In this document: piece after piece, positions 23,771-32,800 of the stretch
Numbering within the stretch: position 1 is the first letter of the stretch
Layout of the letters: the number at the start of each line of letters is the position of its first letter
Assembly: GCF_007992435.1 (NCBI RefSeq)
Contig: NZ_BKAG01000013.1
Coordinates: 94,068-158,067, forward strand
Origin: Prosthecobacter gellanilyticus
GTDB lineage: Bacteria; Verrucomicrobiota; Verrucomicrobiia; Verrucomicrobiales; Verrucomicrobiaceae
Direction: 5' to 3'
Length of the DNA: 64,000 bases
Translations under genes and position numbers: made by a program
Notes under the pieces: generated by a model
What the model saw: only the letters and a program-made list of their open reading frames with translations
The model's database searches: none
Told to the model about the DNA's origin: nothing

Positions 23771-24376
23771 TCATCGGAACATCAACTGCGCCTCTGGCGG
23801 ACGCTCCTCATCAAAGATCGCAGGCAGACGAATCGCACGGTCCAGCAGGTCCAGATAATCACGACACGGAATCTCATGCCCTCCAAACATCGCCAGATGC
23901 GGTGTGGTCCACTGAGTGTCATGAAGAATGAAGCCACGCTGCTTCAACCTCTCCTGCAACGAAGCCAATGCCACCTTCGAAGCCTGCGTCTCGCGGCTGA
24001 ACATGCTTTCGCCAAAAAACGCTCCGCCAATGGCCACGCCATAGACTCCGCCGACTAGTTTTCCTGCACGCCAGACTTCCGCGCTATGCGCGAAACCAAT
24101 CTCATGCAGCGCCTGGTAACTATCCAGAATGGAGTCATTGATCCAGGTGTCTTCCCGGTCCGCGCAACCGCGCATTACATCACCAAAGGCCGTGTTCCAG
24201 CGCACCTCAAAGGGATGCTGCCTCAGATACTGCGCAAACCGCCGCGGCACATGAAACTCCTGCACCGGCAGGATGCCACGATGCGGCGGGCGAAACCATG
24301 ACAATGATCCATCCTCATGCCCCATCGGGAAGGCACCTTCACAGTAGGCGCTGAGGAGCTGGAGGGGATCAAGCAT
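23771..24376 (-). CDS. aat: leucyl/phenylalanyl-tRNA-protein transferase
   Basis: A 201-residue Aat enzyme. It moves Leu or Phe from tRNA to the N-terminal Arg/Lys of proteins, marking them for ClpAP (N-end rule). Family motifs are YCEGAFPMG, LSWFRPPHRGILP, DTWINDSILDSYQALHEIGFAHSAEVW, VGGVYGVAIGGAFFGESMFS, and HDTQWTTPHLAMFGGHEIPC with its C-terminal catalytic region. The length is normal for the short form. It is the last gene of the long minus-strand Bat operon, 29 bases after the squalene/phytoene synthase gene. The gap downstream to the tRNA shows no other gene. Confidence 0.95.
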   Translation of the reverse strand: MLDPLQLLSAYCEGAFPMGHEDGSLSWFRPPHRGILPVQEFHVPRRFAQYLRQHPFEVRWNTAFGDVMRGCADREDTWINDSILDSYQALHEIGFAHSAEVWRAGKLVGGVYGVAIGGAFFGESMFSRETQASKVALASLQERLKQRGFILHDTQWTTPHLAMFGGHEIPCRDYLDLLDRAIRLPAIFDEERPPEAQLMFR

Positions 24377-24405
24377 TGCTGAAAAACAGATTCCCAGACA
24401 GAGGA

Positions 24406-25296
24406 TTACAGAGGCATGCCTGCCGCCTTGGCACGACGCTGTGCGCGCCAGCCCTGGAGGAGATACTTGCCCAGAATAAACAGCTTTCGGAAGGAGTGCA
24501 GGCGCACACGCTTTTCAAACACCGGATAGCGCTGGGCATGCAGCTTCTCCAGAATCTCAAAGTAGATCTGCCCCATCATCTGAGAGGCCACGAGACTATC
24601 CTTGTCTTCCTTCGGCAGCAGCTTCTCCGCCTCACGGTAGTAGCTGATGGCGCGGTTGTATTGAAAGTCCATGAGCTGGATGAAGCGCTGATTGTGCCGC
24701 TCCAGCATGATCTCCTGCTCCGTTACTCCGAAGCGCTTCAAATCCTCCAGAGGCAGATAAATACGCCCATAGCTGCGGGCATCCTCGCCCACATCGCGGA
24801 TGATGTTGGTCAGTTGCAGCGCATAGCCCAGCGCGATGGCATACTCACGCGCCTGCGGCTGCGTGTGCCCGAAAATGTGCACGCTGCAAAGTCCCACCAC
24901 TGAAGCCACCTTGTAGCAATAACCGCGCAGTTCTTCAAAAGTCTCATAGCGCAGCTTCGTGATGTCCGAGGCCACGCCATCCAGGATCTCAGCGAGCCAT
25001 GCGCGCGGAAAGCCATACTTGCCGGGCAGCTCGATCACTTCGTCCAAAACGGAATGGCCTGGAGCCTCGGCGCTGAGCACGCATTTCTTCCAGCGGGCCA
25101 GTTCCTGCTCCTTCTCCTCCTCGCTCATCGAGGCGGACTCAGCGATGTCATCCGCCACGCGGCAGAAGGCATAAAAGCTGATCATGTCGCGCTTCCGCTC
25201 CGGGGGCAGACATGCGAGAGCGAGCGCCAGATTTGACTTCGCCTGCTTGGCGATCTGCGCTGTGGAAGAGGTGCTGCCGGGGGAGGGATCAGACAT
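24406..25296 (-). CDS. squalene/phytoene synthase family protein (HpnD-like)
   Basis: A 296-residue trans-isoprenyl diphosphate head-to-head synthase. It has the first Asp-rich motif in FYAFCRVADDIAES, TKLRYETFEELRGYCYKVASVVGL, and the second motif NIIRDVGEDARSYGRIYLPLEDL. This wording is common in HpnD (presqualene diphosphate synthase of hopanoid synthesis) and in CrtB. HpnC and HpnE partners are not in the window, so the product is open. The ATG at 25296 is the natural start. It follows a membrane protein by 15 bases and precedes aat in the same operon. Confidence 0.82.
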   Translation of the reverse strand: MSDPSPGSTSSTAQIAKQAKSNLALALACLPPERKRDMISFYAFCRVADDIAESASMSEEEKEQELARWKKCVLSAEAPGHSVLDEVIELPGKYGFPRAWLAEILDGVASDITKLRYETFEELRGYCYKVASVVGLCSVHIFGHTQPQAREYAIALGYALQLTNIIRDVGEDARSYGRIYLPLEDLKRFGVTEQEIMLERHNQRFIQLMDFQYNRAISYYREAEKLLPKEDKDSLVASQMMGQIYFEILEKLHAQRYPVFEKRVRLHSFRKLFILGKYLLQGWRAQRRAKAAGMPL

Positions 25297-25310
25297 GCCA
25301 GGAGCGCAGG

Positions 25311-26408
25311 TCAGGAGACAGCCCGTCCTCGTCGGGAGGAAGGGATCAAACCATGATGGAGAAGGGTGAGCACGAGGGCTAGAAACACCCAGTTCCGCAC
25401 CGTGGCAAGCACCAAACCATGCACCGGCAGAAGCAGCAATGTCCGCCACGTTCCCTCCCCCGTGACCTCCAGCATGGTCACGCTGGCATAACGCACGATG
25501 GCCAGGATAAAAACCCCGCTTAAAAGCACGCCGAGAATGCTCGCCCAGGCACGCTTCCAGGCCAGTAGGGCGGCCATTCCCTGCCCAAGCCAGGTGCCTG
25601 GCACACGGGCCACCGCCACCGGAAACAACAGGAAGAGCACCATCACTTCCATGAGCACCCAGAACAGCAGCCCCCGCCCTGAAGTGACCGTGCCTTGCAG
25701 CAGCAAAATCAGCAGATCCAGCACCGCCAGCCCGGCCACACCGCGCCAGCGCGCAAACGTGTGCTCAATCGCCAGACCGAGATCCTTTTGATCATCCGGC
25801 TGCTCAGGCTCCATCCAGGCGATCACCAGCCTCGCCAGCACCACCTGGGTAAAAGCCATGGTCACAGCCTGAAAAATGACCCGCATGGCCACTCGCAGGC
25901 CTTCCAGCCATTCAGGCATGACCTTGTGCCCCAGCGTCAGCATCTCCAAAACCAGCCAAGCCCAGGAAATGACCATGCCACCGGCCAGCAGCCACTTCTC
26001 AGCAGGCCGCTGCTGCCTCGGCCCGTAGCGATACGGATATCGGATCACCCGCCAGCTCAGCAGTGCCAGCACCACCGGTAAAAACAGGGCCCAAGGCCAC
26101 GCTGGCAGCAAAGAGTGCTGGAGCGACACATTCTCCATCAACGAGCCCAGGAACAAAGGCCCCGCGATGTCCAGCCACGTTCCCAGATCAAACGCCTGCA
26201 TGCTCCCCGTGATCCAGGGCGCTCCCATCAACTGTCCCGCGACCAGCAGCATCCCGTGCAGCACGGTCAGCCAAGGCAGCCCCGTCACCAGATCCCAGCT
26301 CTCCGAAAACTCCTGCCGCCGTGGATGCCAGCGCAGATGCAGCCACAATGCTCCCGCCGCGACCGCGATCGCCGCTGTAGTATGGAGCCAGAGAGTGGTG
26401 GAGTTCAC
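25311..26408 (-). CDS. polytopic membrane protein of unknown function
   Basis: A 365-residue, very hydrophobic protein with about eight to nine predicted helices (for example LLLVAGQLMGAPWITG, WALFLPVVLALLSW, LFWVLMEVMVLFLLFPVAV, VFLALVLTLLHHGLIP). No family recognised. The start is a GTG at 26408 that overlaps the stop of the pseudo-peptidase gene (GTGA), so it is translationally coupled to it. It sits between the Bat-type genes and the isoprenoid synthase gene, on the same strand. Its role in the operon is unknown. Confidence 0.7.
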   Translation of the reverse strand: MNSTTLWLHTTAAIAVAAGALWLHLRWHPRRQEFSESWDLVTGLPWLTVLHGMLLVAGQLMGAPWITGSMQAFDLGTWLDIAGPLFLGSLMENVSLQHSLLPAWPWALFLPVVLALLSWRVIRYPYRYGPRQQRPAEKWLLAGGMVISWAWLVLEMLTLGHKVMPEWLEGLRVAMRVIFQAVTMAFTQVVLARLVIAWMEPEQPDDQKDLGLAIEHTFARWRGVAGLAVLDLLILLLQGTVTSGRGLLFWVLMEVMVLFLLFPVAVARVPGTWLGQGMAALLAWKRAWASILGVLLSGVFILAIVRYASVTMLEVTGEGTWRTLLLLPVHGLVLATVRNWVFLALVLTLLHHGLIPSSRRGRAVS

Positions 26409-27388
26409 GGTGCCTGATAAACACCAGCCAGCTCGCGCAGCAAGCTTTCCACCTCGGTATAGTAGCGCGGCTCTTCCATCTCCGAGCGCTTGGCCTTCAG
26501 CGCCTCCAGCTTGCGTTCCAGCTCATCACGCTTGGACCGCTGGGCATCCGTGAGCATCTGCTCCTCAGGACTGAGCACAAGCGCCACCTGAGCCGCGCGC
26601 GCACCATCCTTCTTCCCCTTCACGTCCGCATTCGCGATGATCTCAGCGCGTGTGCCCACCCCGTCGCCATTATCTTCGATCAGCGCATGCTCGGTGGAGA
26701 TACGCTCTTCTTTCTCATAAAACTCCGTCGCGAGTCGGCTCGCATGGCGGAAGGCCTCCAGCACAGACACCTGCTTGTCCTGGTCCAGATCCGCCGTCAG
26801 ATCTCCGGCGATGGCAGGCGCGAAGAACTCACCAAAGCGCGTGTAGTAGATCTCATCCGCACTCTTGGTGCCGGTGACGATGACTCTCCCCTTCCCTGCC
26901 AAGGGCTGAAGAAATCCTGCGCTGGATGAACCACCATCAATCACCACCAGCTCCCGTTGAATCGGCTGGCACCAGGCCGCGAGCTGCTTGGCCGTCACAT
27001 CGGGCCCGCGCAGATTAAACTTCACCTCACGATTGTCGAAGGTGCCATGCCCGATCATCACCAGCCACATCTGGCCCGCTGTCTTCGTCGCCGCCTGCTT
27101 CAAAGCCGCCTCCAGAGCCTCGGCATCATGATCATCCTTGCCGATCACCGTCACCGGAATCCCAGCCTTGTCACAAGCCTCTTTCCAGGTCGTCACCTGC
27201 TTCTCAAACCGCTTCCCATACTCCTCATCACCCGGCGCTCCGGTGACAATGAGCACATCCACATCACGCTTTGGAGCCTCTGCAAAGCTAACAGACGCCA
27301 TGAGAATGACCAAGGAGCACCTCAACACCCAACTAATGATTGGATTAAACCATTCGTCATTCGGATTTCGGATTTCGTCATTCATCAT
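26405..27388 (-). CDS. caspase/C13-like fold protein lacking the catalytic Cys
   Basis: A 327-residue exported protein. A hydrophobic segment (about residues 16-36, ending SFAEA) looks like a signal peptide, followed by a caspase/legumain-like alpha/beta domain. The His motif is VMIGHGTFDNR (His114), but the strand that normally ends in the catalytic Cys reads VVIDGGSSSAG (about 148-158), with no Cys. A helical, charged C-terminus follows from about residue 270 (DELERKLEALKAKRSEM). The first 12 codons derive from an ATGACGAA repeat, which supplies the ATG overlapping the upstream stop (ATGA). Confidence 0.68.
   Translation of the reverse strand: MMNDEIRNPNDEWFNPIISWVLRCSLVILMASVSFAEAPKRDVDVLIVTGAPGDEEYGKRFEKQVTTWKEACDKAGIPVTVIGKDDHDAEALEAALKQAATKTAGQMWLVMIGHGTFDNREVKFNLRGPDVTAKQLAAWCQPIQRELVVIDGGSSSAGFLQPLAGKGRVIVTGTKSADEIYYTRFGEFFAPAIAGDLTADLDQDKQVSVLEAFRHASRLATEFYEKEERISTEHALIEDNGDGVGTRAEIIANADVKGKKDGARAAQVALVLSPEEQMLTDAQRSKRDELERKLEALKAKRSEMEEPRYYTEVESLLRELAGVYQAP
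27353..27382 (-). repeat. 30-bp ATGACGAA-type repeat (copy a)
   Basis: On the minus strand this reads as two AATGACGAA half units around AATCCGAAATCCG. It is identical over 30 bases to copy b at 35907-35936 but in the opposite orientation. It lies inside the start of the pseudo-peptidase gene and encodes NDEIRNPND-like residues. Confidence 0.88.
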
Positions 27389-29772
27389 GCCATCCCTCCT
27401 CTCCTTCTCAAGAACCACTCCGTACCCAGCAGCGCCAGCACCACGGCAAACACCCACGGCGCATGCCAGAAAGGTGTGGTGATCGTCTCTTCCACGGGCA
27501 CGCGAATGTCCTTCAAGATCTCCGGCAACCTCGGCAGATCATCCAGGCTCAACACACGTCCGCCTGACTCCTTGGCCACACGCTCGGCCCATTCATGCCC
27601 AGGCTTCAGCGAGGCAAACTCAGCCGCCGTGGGATCATGAACCCATCCCGTGGCCTGCGTGAGAGGCATCGCCTCCTCGCCATTGCCAGCTGGCTTCGTC
27701 ACAGAGGCCACGGCGCGATACGCTCCCGTCTCACGGGGATAGTATTCAGCTTCAAACAGCCCCGCTTCCTGCAGGCTCGGCTCGGCAAAGAGCTCTGACT
27801 TCTTCCCGCCTGGCCCCGTGACCTCAATCTTCACGATGGCATCATCCTGCGCGCGAAAAGCACCATCGCGCACGCGCACTTCCAGCTTCATGCGCTCAGC
27901 ATCGGGAGCCGCGGCAAACTGAATGCGGTCCGGCACGTCCACGACGAGCCAGCGCATGATCTGCCGCCAGGCCTTCTCCAGATCCTTCCGCGCTTCTTCA
28001 TCCCGCATACCCCAGCGCCAGAGATCGCCGATCATCACAGAGGCTACACGACCTTCACCGAAGCGTTGTGCGGCGAGGGCTGGATACGAACCCGCCTCTT
28101 CACCACCTGCCTTGATCATCGCCAGCACACTGGCACCCGGCTTGATGGAAAAGGTCTGGTTCACCGCAAAGAAGCCCGGCATCTCCGCCAGACGCTTCTC
28201 ATCCTCTTCACGACCCGCACGCACGCGTGTCCAGGGCTCCAGCCAGCCTTCACGAGTGAGATCAAAGCGGCCATTCTCAATCGCTGGCGCGGACGACACG
28301 CGATCCAGATACACCGGCAGCATCCGGCCCACTGGCGTGTGATCATAGCCGCCTAACTGAAAGCTCTCCTGCCCACCCAGCATGAGCAAGGCACCGCCGC
28401 GCTCGCTGACAAAACGCTCCATGAGGTTCATCTGCTCCTGCGTGAAGAAACTCGCTTCGATGTCATCTAGAATGATGGCGCGATACTCGCCCAGCAGGTC
28501 CTCGGCAGTCTTGGGGAAACCTGCGCTTAGTTCCTTCGCATCCTTCGTGCCCAGACGAGTCAGCACTGGCTGGTCATAGCGCTGAGCCACCCCTTGATCA
28601 CCAAAGCCACGGAAGAGCGGGTTGCTCGTTTCACCGGTGCGACCACGCCATTCAAACTTCGGTTCGCGCTTCGCGATGCGGATCAAGGACGGAATTTGCA
28701 CCTCCGTGTCTCCGGCGAGTGCACGGCGCATGAATTTATACTCCCAGTTAGGCCTGCCCGACACATACAGCACGCGATAAGGCCCCGCGCCACGATCCAC
28801 GGCAATATGCCGCTCATTGTTCGCCAGCGTCGCTTCTTTCGCCGCCGTCTTCCAGGCATCCTTCTCGATCTGCTTCTCCAGTTCAGAATCCATCACCGTC
28901 AAGCGGTAGAAAGACAGCCCCGGCTTCACTGCAGGCACCTTCAACCTCACGGTCTGGCCTTCACCATCCTTGGACAGCTTCAGCTTCTCGATCGCGATGG
29001 CCTTGCCAGCCTCATCCAGCACCACAGCCGAGACTTGCTTGCCCACAAATCCGTGCCCCGCGATGCGCGCCGTGATGGTCACCGGCGTGTCTTCAAAAGA
29101 AGTCTGCGTGACAGAGTGCTCCACGATGCGCAGATCTGGCGCAGGCTCATCCTTGCCCACAATCACTGGAAACACGGGTGCCAGCGTGACACCTTCACTC
29201 TGCTTGGCTGGATCGTTGGAGGCATTCGTAGCTAGGTCAGTCCCAGCCCCATCTGTCACCAGCACCACCGCTGCCGTGCGGCTGCCCGCTCCACCAGCAC
29301 GCAGCGTCTTCAAGGCCCGTCCGAGCTCAGACTTCGTGCCGCTGAAATCGAGCTTGGAGAAATCCGTCACGCTTTGCAGGCGCTCGTCCACGGTCTGCGT
29401 CTTCACCCGAAACATGCGACCGAGTTCATCCATCCATGAAGGCGGAGCTTTCCCATCCTTGCCGAGAGCAGCATGCATGGACTCCGCTCTCGTCGTGCCA
29501 CCCGGAGCTTCAGGCACCTTCAGAGAAGCGCTGTTATCAGCTACGATGACGACTTCATTCTCGCCGGTCTTCGGCTGCTTGCGCGACCACACTGGGTCTG
29601 TCACACACATCGCCAGCAGGCTCCACGCCGCGAGCTTGCAAAACATGGCCGCGAGCTTCGTGCCACCGCGCAGAGGCGACTTCCTGTAACTCCACAGCAA
29701 CACCCCCAAGACCACCGCGATCAAAATCGCCGCGATCCACAAGCGCTCAGGATGCTGAAGAGTGAGGGTCAT
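27385..29772 (-). CDS. membrane-anchored VWA/glutamine-amidotransferase-like protein of the Bat operon
   Basis: A 795-residue protein. Two N-terminal helices (about residues 9-28 and 38-58) are followed by a von Willebrand A-like domain with a MIDAS-type DNSAS motif (VADNSASL, about 78-85) and VVLVTDGAGTD. A central region has the class-I glutamine-amidotransferase-like fold (YRAIILDDIEASFF, GGALLMLGGQESF). A C-terminal domain of beta type follows, then a last helix (VFAVVLALLGTEWFL). It is likely a periplasmic scaffold tied to MoxR/Bat function. It lies 36 bases after the DUF4175-like gene and overlaps the next gene by 4 bases. Confidence 0.75.
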   Translation of the reverse strand: MTLTLQHPERLWIAAILIAVVLGVLLWSYRKSPLRGGTKLAAMFCKLAAWSLLAMCVTDPVWSRKQPKTGENEVVIVADNSASLKVPEAPGGTTRAESMHAALGKDGKAPPSWMDELGRMFRVKTQTVDERLQSVTDFSKLDFSGTKSELGRALKTLRAGGAGSRTAAVVLVTDGAGTDLATNASNDPAKQSEGVTLAPVFPVIVGKDEPAPDLRIVEHSVTQTSFEDTPVTITARIAGHGFVGKQVSAVVLDEAGKAIAIEKLKLSKDGEGQTVRLKVPAVKPGLSFYRLTVMDSELEKQIEKDAWKTAAKEATLANNERHIAVDRGAGPYRVLYVSGRPNWEYKFMRRALAGDTEVQIPSLIRIAKREPKFEWRGRTGETSNPLFRGFGDQGVAQRYDQPVLTRLGTKDAKELSAGFPKTAEDLLGEYRAIILDDIEASFFTQEQMNLMERFVSERGGALLMLGGQESFQLGGYDHTPVGRMLPVYLDRVSSAPAIENGRFDLTREGWLEPWTRVRAGREEDEKRLAEMPGFFAVNQTFSIKPGASVLAMIKAGGEEAGSYPALAAQRFGEGRVASVMIGDLWRWGMRDEEARKDLEKAWRQIMRWLVVDVPDRIQFAAAPDAERMKLEVRVRDGAFRAQDDAIVKIEVTGPGGKKSELFAEPSLQEAGLFEAEYYPRETGAYRAVASVTKPAGNGEEAMPLTQATGWVHDPTAAEFASLKPGHEWAERVAKESGGRVLSLDDLPRLPEILKDIRVPVEETITTPFWHAPWVFAVVLALLGTEWFLRRRGGMA

Positions 29773-29808
29773 GCGAAGATGATCCGCACAGTCCTCTGTG
29801 CTAATTGA

Positions 29809-32800
29809 TTAATTCCCATTCCCAAGCTCCTGATAATAGCGTTTCACCAGCTCGCGGAAGGCGGGCGGCACGGGGTCACGATCGACAGGCACCATGGGGT
29901 TCTTCGCATCGCGCTTGGCCAGTTCCTCGGCCACACGGTCACGCAGTTCCACGAGAGGATTCACAATGCGCATCTGCAGATGATCCACCTGCGGAGCCGC
30001 ATCATTGCGCTCATGGTCGATCCGCATCTCGCGGGCATTGTCGAGCACCTTCGCAGCTTCATTGCGCAGTTCAGGCTGCTCCAAAAGTTCCTCCACATTG
30101 CGCAGGCGATTCGACCAGCGATCATAACCATCGCCGGTGAAAGGACGATCATTCACCGCCTCGGCCCCTTGGTCGAAGAAAAACGCGCCACCATCACCAC
30201 CGCCTCCGCTGGCGCCACCGGCTGAGTTCTCCCTACCACCACCATTTTGGTTAGGCGAACGATTGGCCGCCGTCTGCTGACCACGCTGCTGAGACTCCGA
30301 AGGAGAGCCCTGTGACTGTCCTGAAGACTGCCCCCCCTGACCGGGTGACTGCCCAGCCTGCTGCCCCTGTCCCTGACCTTGCGCCATCTGACCGGGCTGA
30401 CTTCCGGGCTGTTGTCCCTGACCTTGCTGACCACCTTGCCCTTGCTGTCCTGGTTGCTGACCTTGGCCTTCCTTGGGGCTGCCGCCAGCCTGAGCCTGTT
30501 GTTGGCCCTGACCGGGTTGCTCACCGGGCTTCTGTCCCTGCCCTTGCGCGTTCGCTTGCTGCTGGCCGGGCTGGTCGCCGGGTTGCTTGCCTTCATCAGG
30601 AGTCTGGCCGGGTTGTTCGCCCTTCTGTTGTCCGGGTTGCTGGACCTGGCCTTGAGCCATCTGTCCAGGCTGCTGCCCGTCTTGACCTTTTTGGCCGGGC
30701 TGCTGACCTTCTCCAGGCTGCTTTCCTGCCTGCTGACCATCCTTGGCTTCCTCACCGGGCTTACGACCCGCGACTTCAGACTGTCCAGGCTTCTTGCCTT
30801 CTTCGCCCGCTTTCTCGCCAGCCTGCGCCGTTGCCTTATCGCCCTTGGTTTCACCAGCTTGACCCTTCTGACCTTCCTGGCTGGCTTCTTGAATCAGCTT
30901 GTCGAGTTCCGTGCGTGCCATGCGCAGGGCTTCAGTCTCGCTGCCGAGCACACTTTCCGCAGCCTTCTCCACGCCTTGCTGGAGTTGATCCACCAGAGTG
31001 TTGGCTTTGCGCTCGGCATCTTGAGCTTCAGCACGCTGGCCATAGCGAGACTGCGTGCGAGCCTCATCCAGATGTTCTTCAAGCCCGCCGGTCTTGGCCT
31101 CGCGCACGGCTTCATAGAGACGACGATGCAGCAGCGGGTTGTTGCCCTCAGCCTGCTCACTCACGCGCTTCATGTCCTCGAGCAAGTTCGCTACTTTCTC
31201 CTGCTGATCCTGGATCTGGCGTGAGACATCACCGCCTTGCAGCATCTTCTCCAAAGAAGCGCTGGTGTCCTTCTGGCCGCCTTCAGGTGTCTTTTGATTC
31301 TCGAGAGCTTCGGCAATCTGCTTCTGTTTTTCCACGGCCTCGCGAGCTTGCTGGCGCATCTGCCTCACTTCATCCGTGAAACGCTTCGCGGTCTTCTCTT
31401 TGAAGTCCTCCTGCATCTTCTCGAGTTCGCGCTGGGCACGCGTGGCGGCATTGGCAGCATCGGCGATCTTCTGCTCCTTCAGTTTCTCTGCCGCTTCATT
31501 CACCTGCTCGCGAGTTTGCTCGAGCTGCTGTTTCGCTTCGGCCATGTTCGCGCTGTTCTCCGGCTTCTCCATGCGCTCCTGGAGATCATCCACGTCACGA
31601 AGAAGCTGCTCCTGCTCTTGCTCCAGGCGCTTGAGCTGGTTTTGCAGTTCCTGCCTCTCCTGCTCGGTCTTCGCCTTGTCGAGCTGCTTCTGCAGTTCCT
31701 TCATCTTCTCGGCCAGAGCTTCCTGACGGCGGGCAAGCTCCTTCAGGCGGTTCAGCACCTGCAGGTTCTCCTGCTGCTCAGCGGTCTGCTCTTCCGTGGC
31801 CTGCTTCTCCTCTTCATAGCGCTGCTCTTCCTGCTTCAGCTCCAGGTTCATGAGCTGGTTCTGCATCTGCTTCTGCTTGCCGCTGCTTTTGCTCTTGGAC
31901 TTTGACCGCGTGATCATGTGCTCACGACTCTGCGCCTGATGCAGCCACTCAAGCGCGCTCTGCTCAAAGGTCAGTGCTTGGTTCAAAGACGCCCGCTTCT
32001 TTTGTTCGGCTGCCTGCTCCAGTGGATCCAAAGCATCCTTCATGCTCTTCCAGGCTTCCGTCAGCGCATTCTTGATCTGCGCATCTTCGACCTTCTCCAT
32101 GACTTCCTTCGTCTGCTCCAGAGCCATTCCCTGGGATTCATGCACCACACCGGCATCCGCCGCAGCGACCTCCATGGTCTTGCCTGCATTCGTGTCACGC
32201 ACGATGCGCCAGGTCGCGTTCACGATCTGCTTTTGCAGTTCCACCAGTTTGTCGGCCTCGCCCTTCTTCGGCTCTTTGCTCTCTTCACCGGGCTGAGACT
32301 GACCTTCACGGAAGATATCCTCAAAGTGCCGCACCTCGGCGAAGAACATGTCGCTCATCGCACGGCGCACCTCGCCCTGCGGGCCCGTGTCCTCGGCCCA
32401 GAAGTGATAGCTCACCAGCTGCCTTGGCTGCGTGCTTTCGTTCTCCAAAGCCAGCAACTCTTTGACCTCCTGCTTCTTCGCAGGTTCGGTGGTGCCGTGC
32501 TTGAAGGTCACTTCCTTCGTCTTGCCAGCGATACTGAAGCTCGCGCCACTCTTCATCACCCCGAGGTCATCCCAGACGCGAGCTTCAACGGGCAGCTCTT
32601 CAATCTGTGAAACCTGCACATCACGCTTCGGAAACACCACCTCGATCTTCGCCAGCTGGTTCTGCGTCACGGTGACACTGATCCACGGTGGATTCTTGTT
32701 CGCGCGGTCCTTGTCATCCACCAGATGCACGCGCCACTTCTGCGTCTTCTCGGCCTTCATTGTGGCCACGAGCAAGGTCGGATCTTGCGGCGATGGCGTG

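Noticed and set aside
30240..30760. Repeat-rich stretch that might be a CRISPR or tandem-repeat array
   Set aside because: It is the in-frame Gln/Gly/Pro-rich linker of the DUF4175-like protein; there are no regular spacers.
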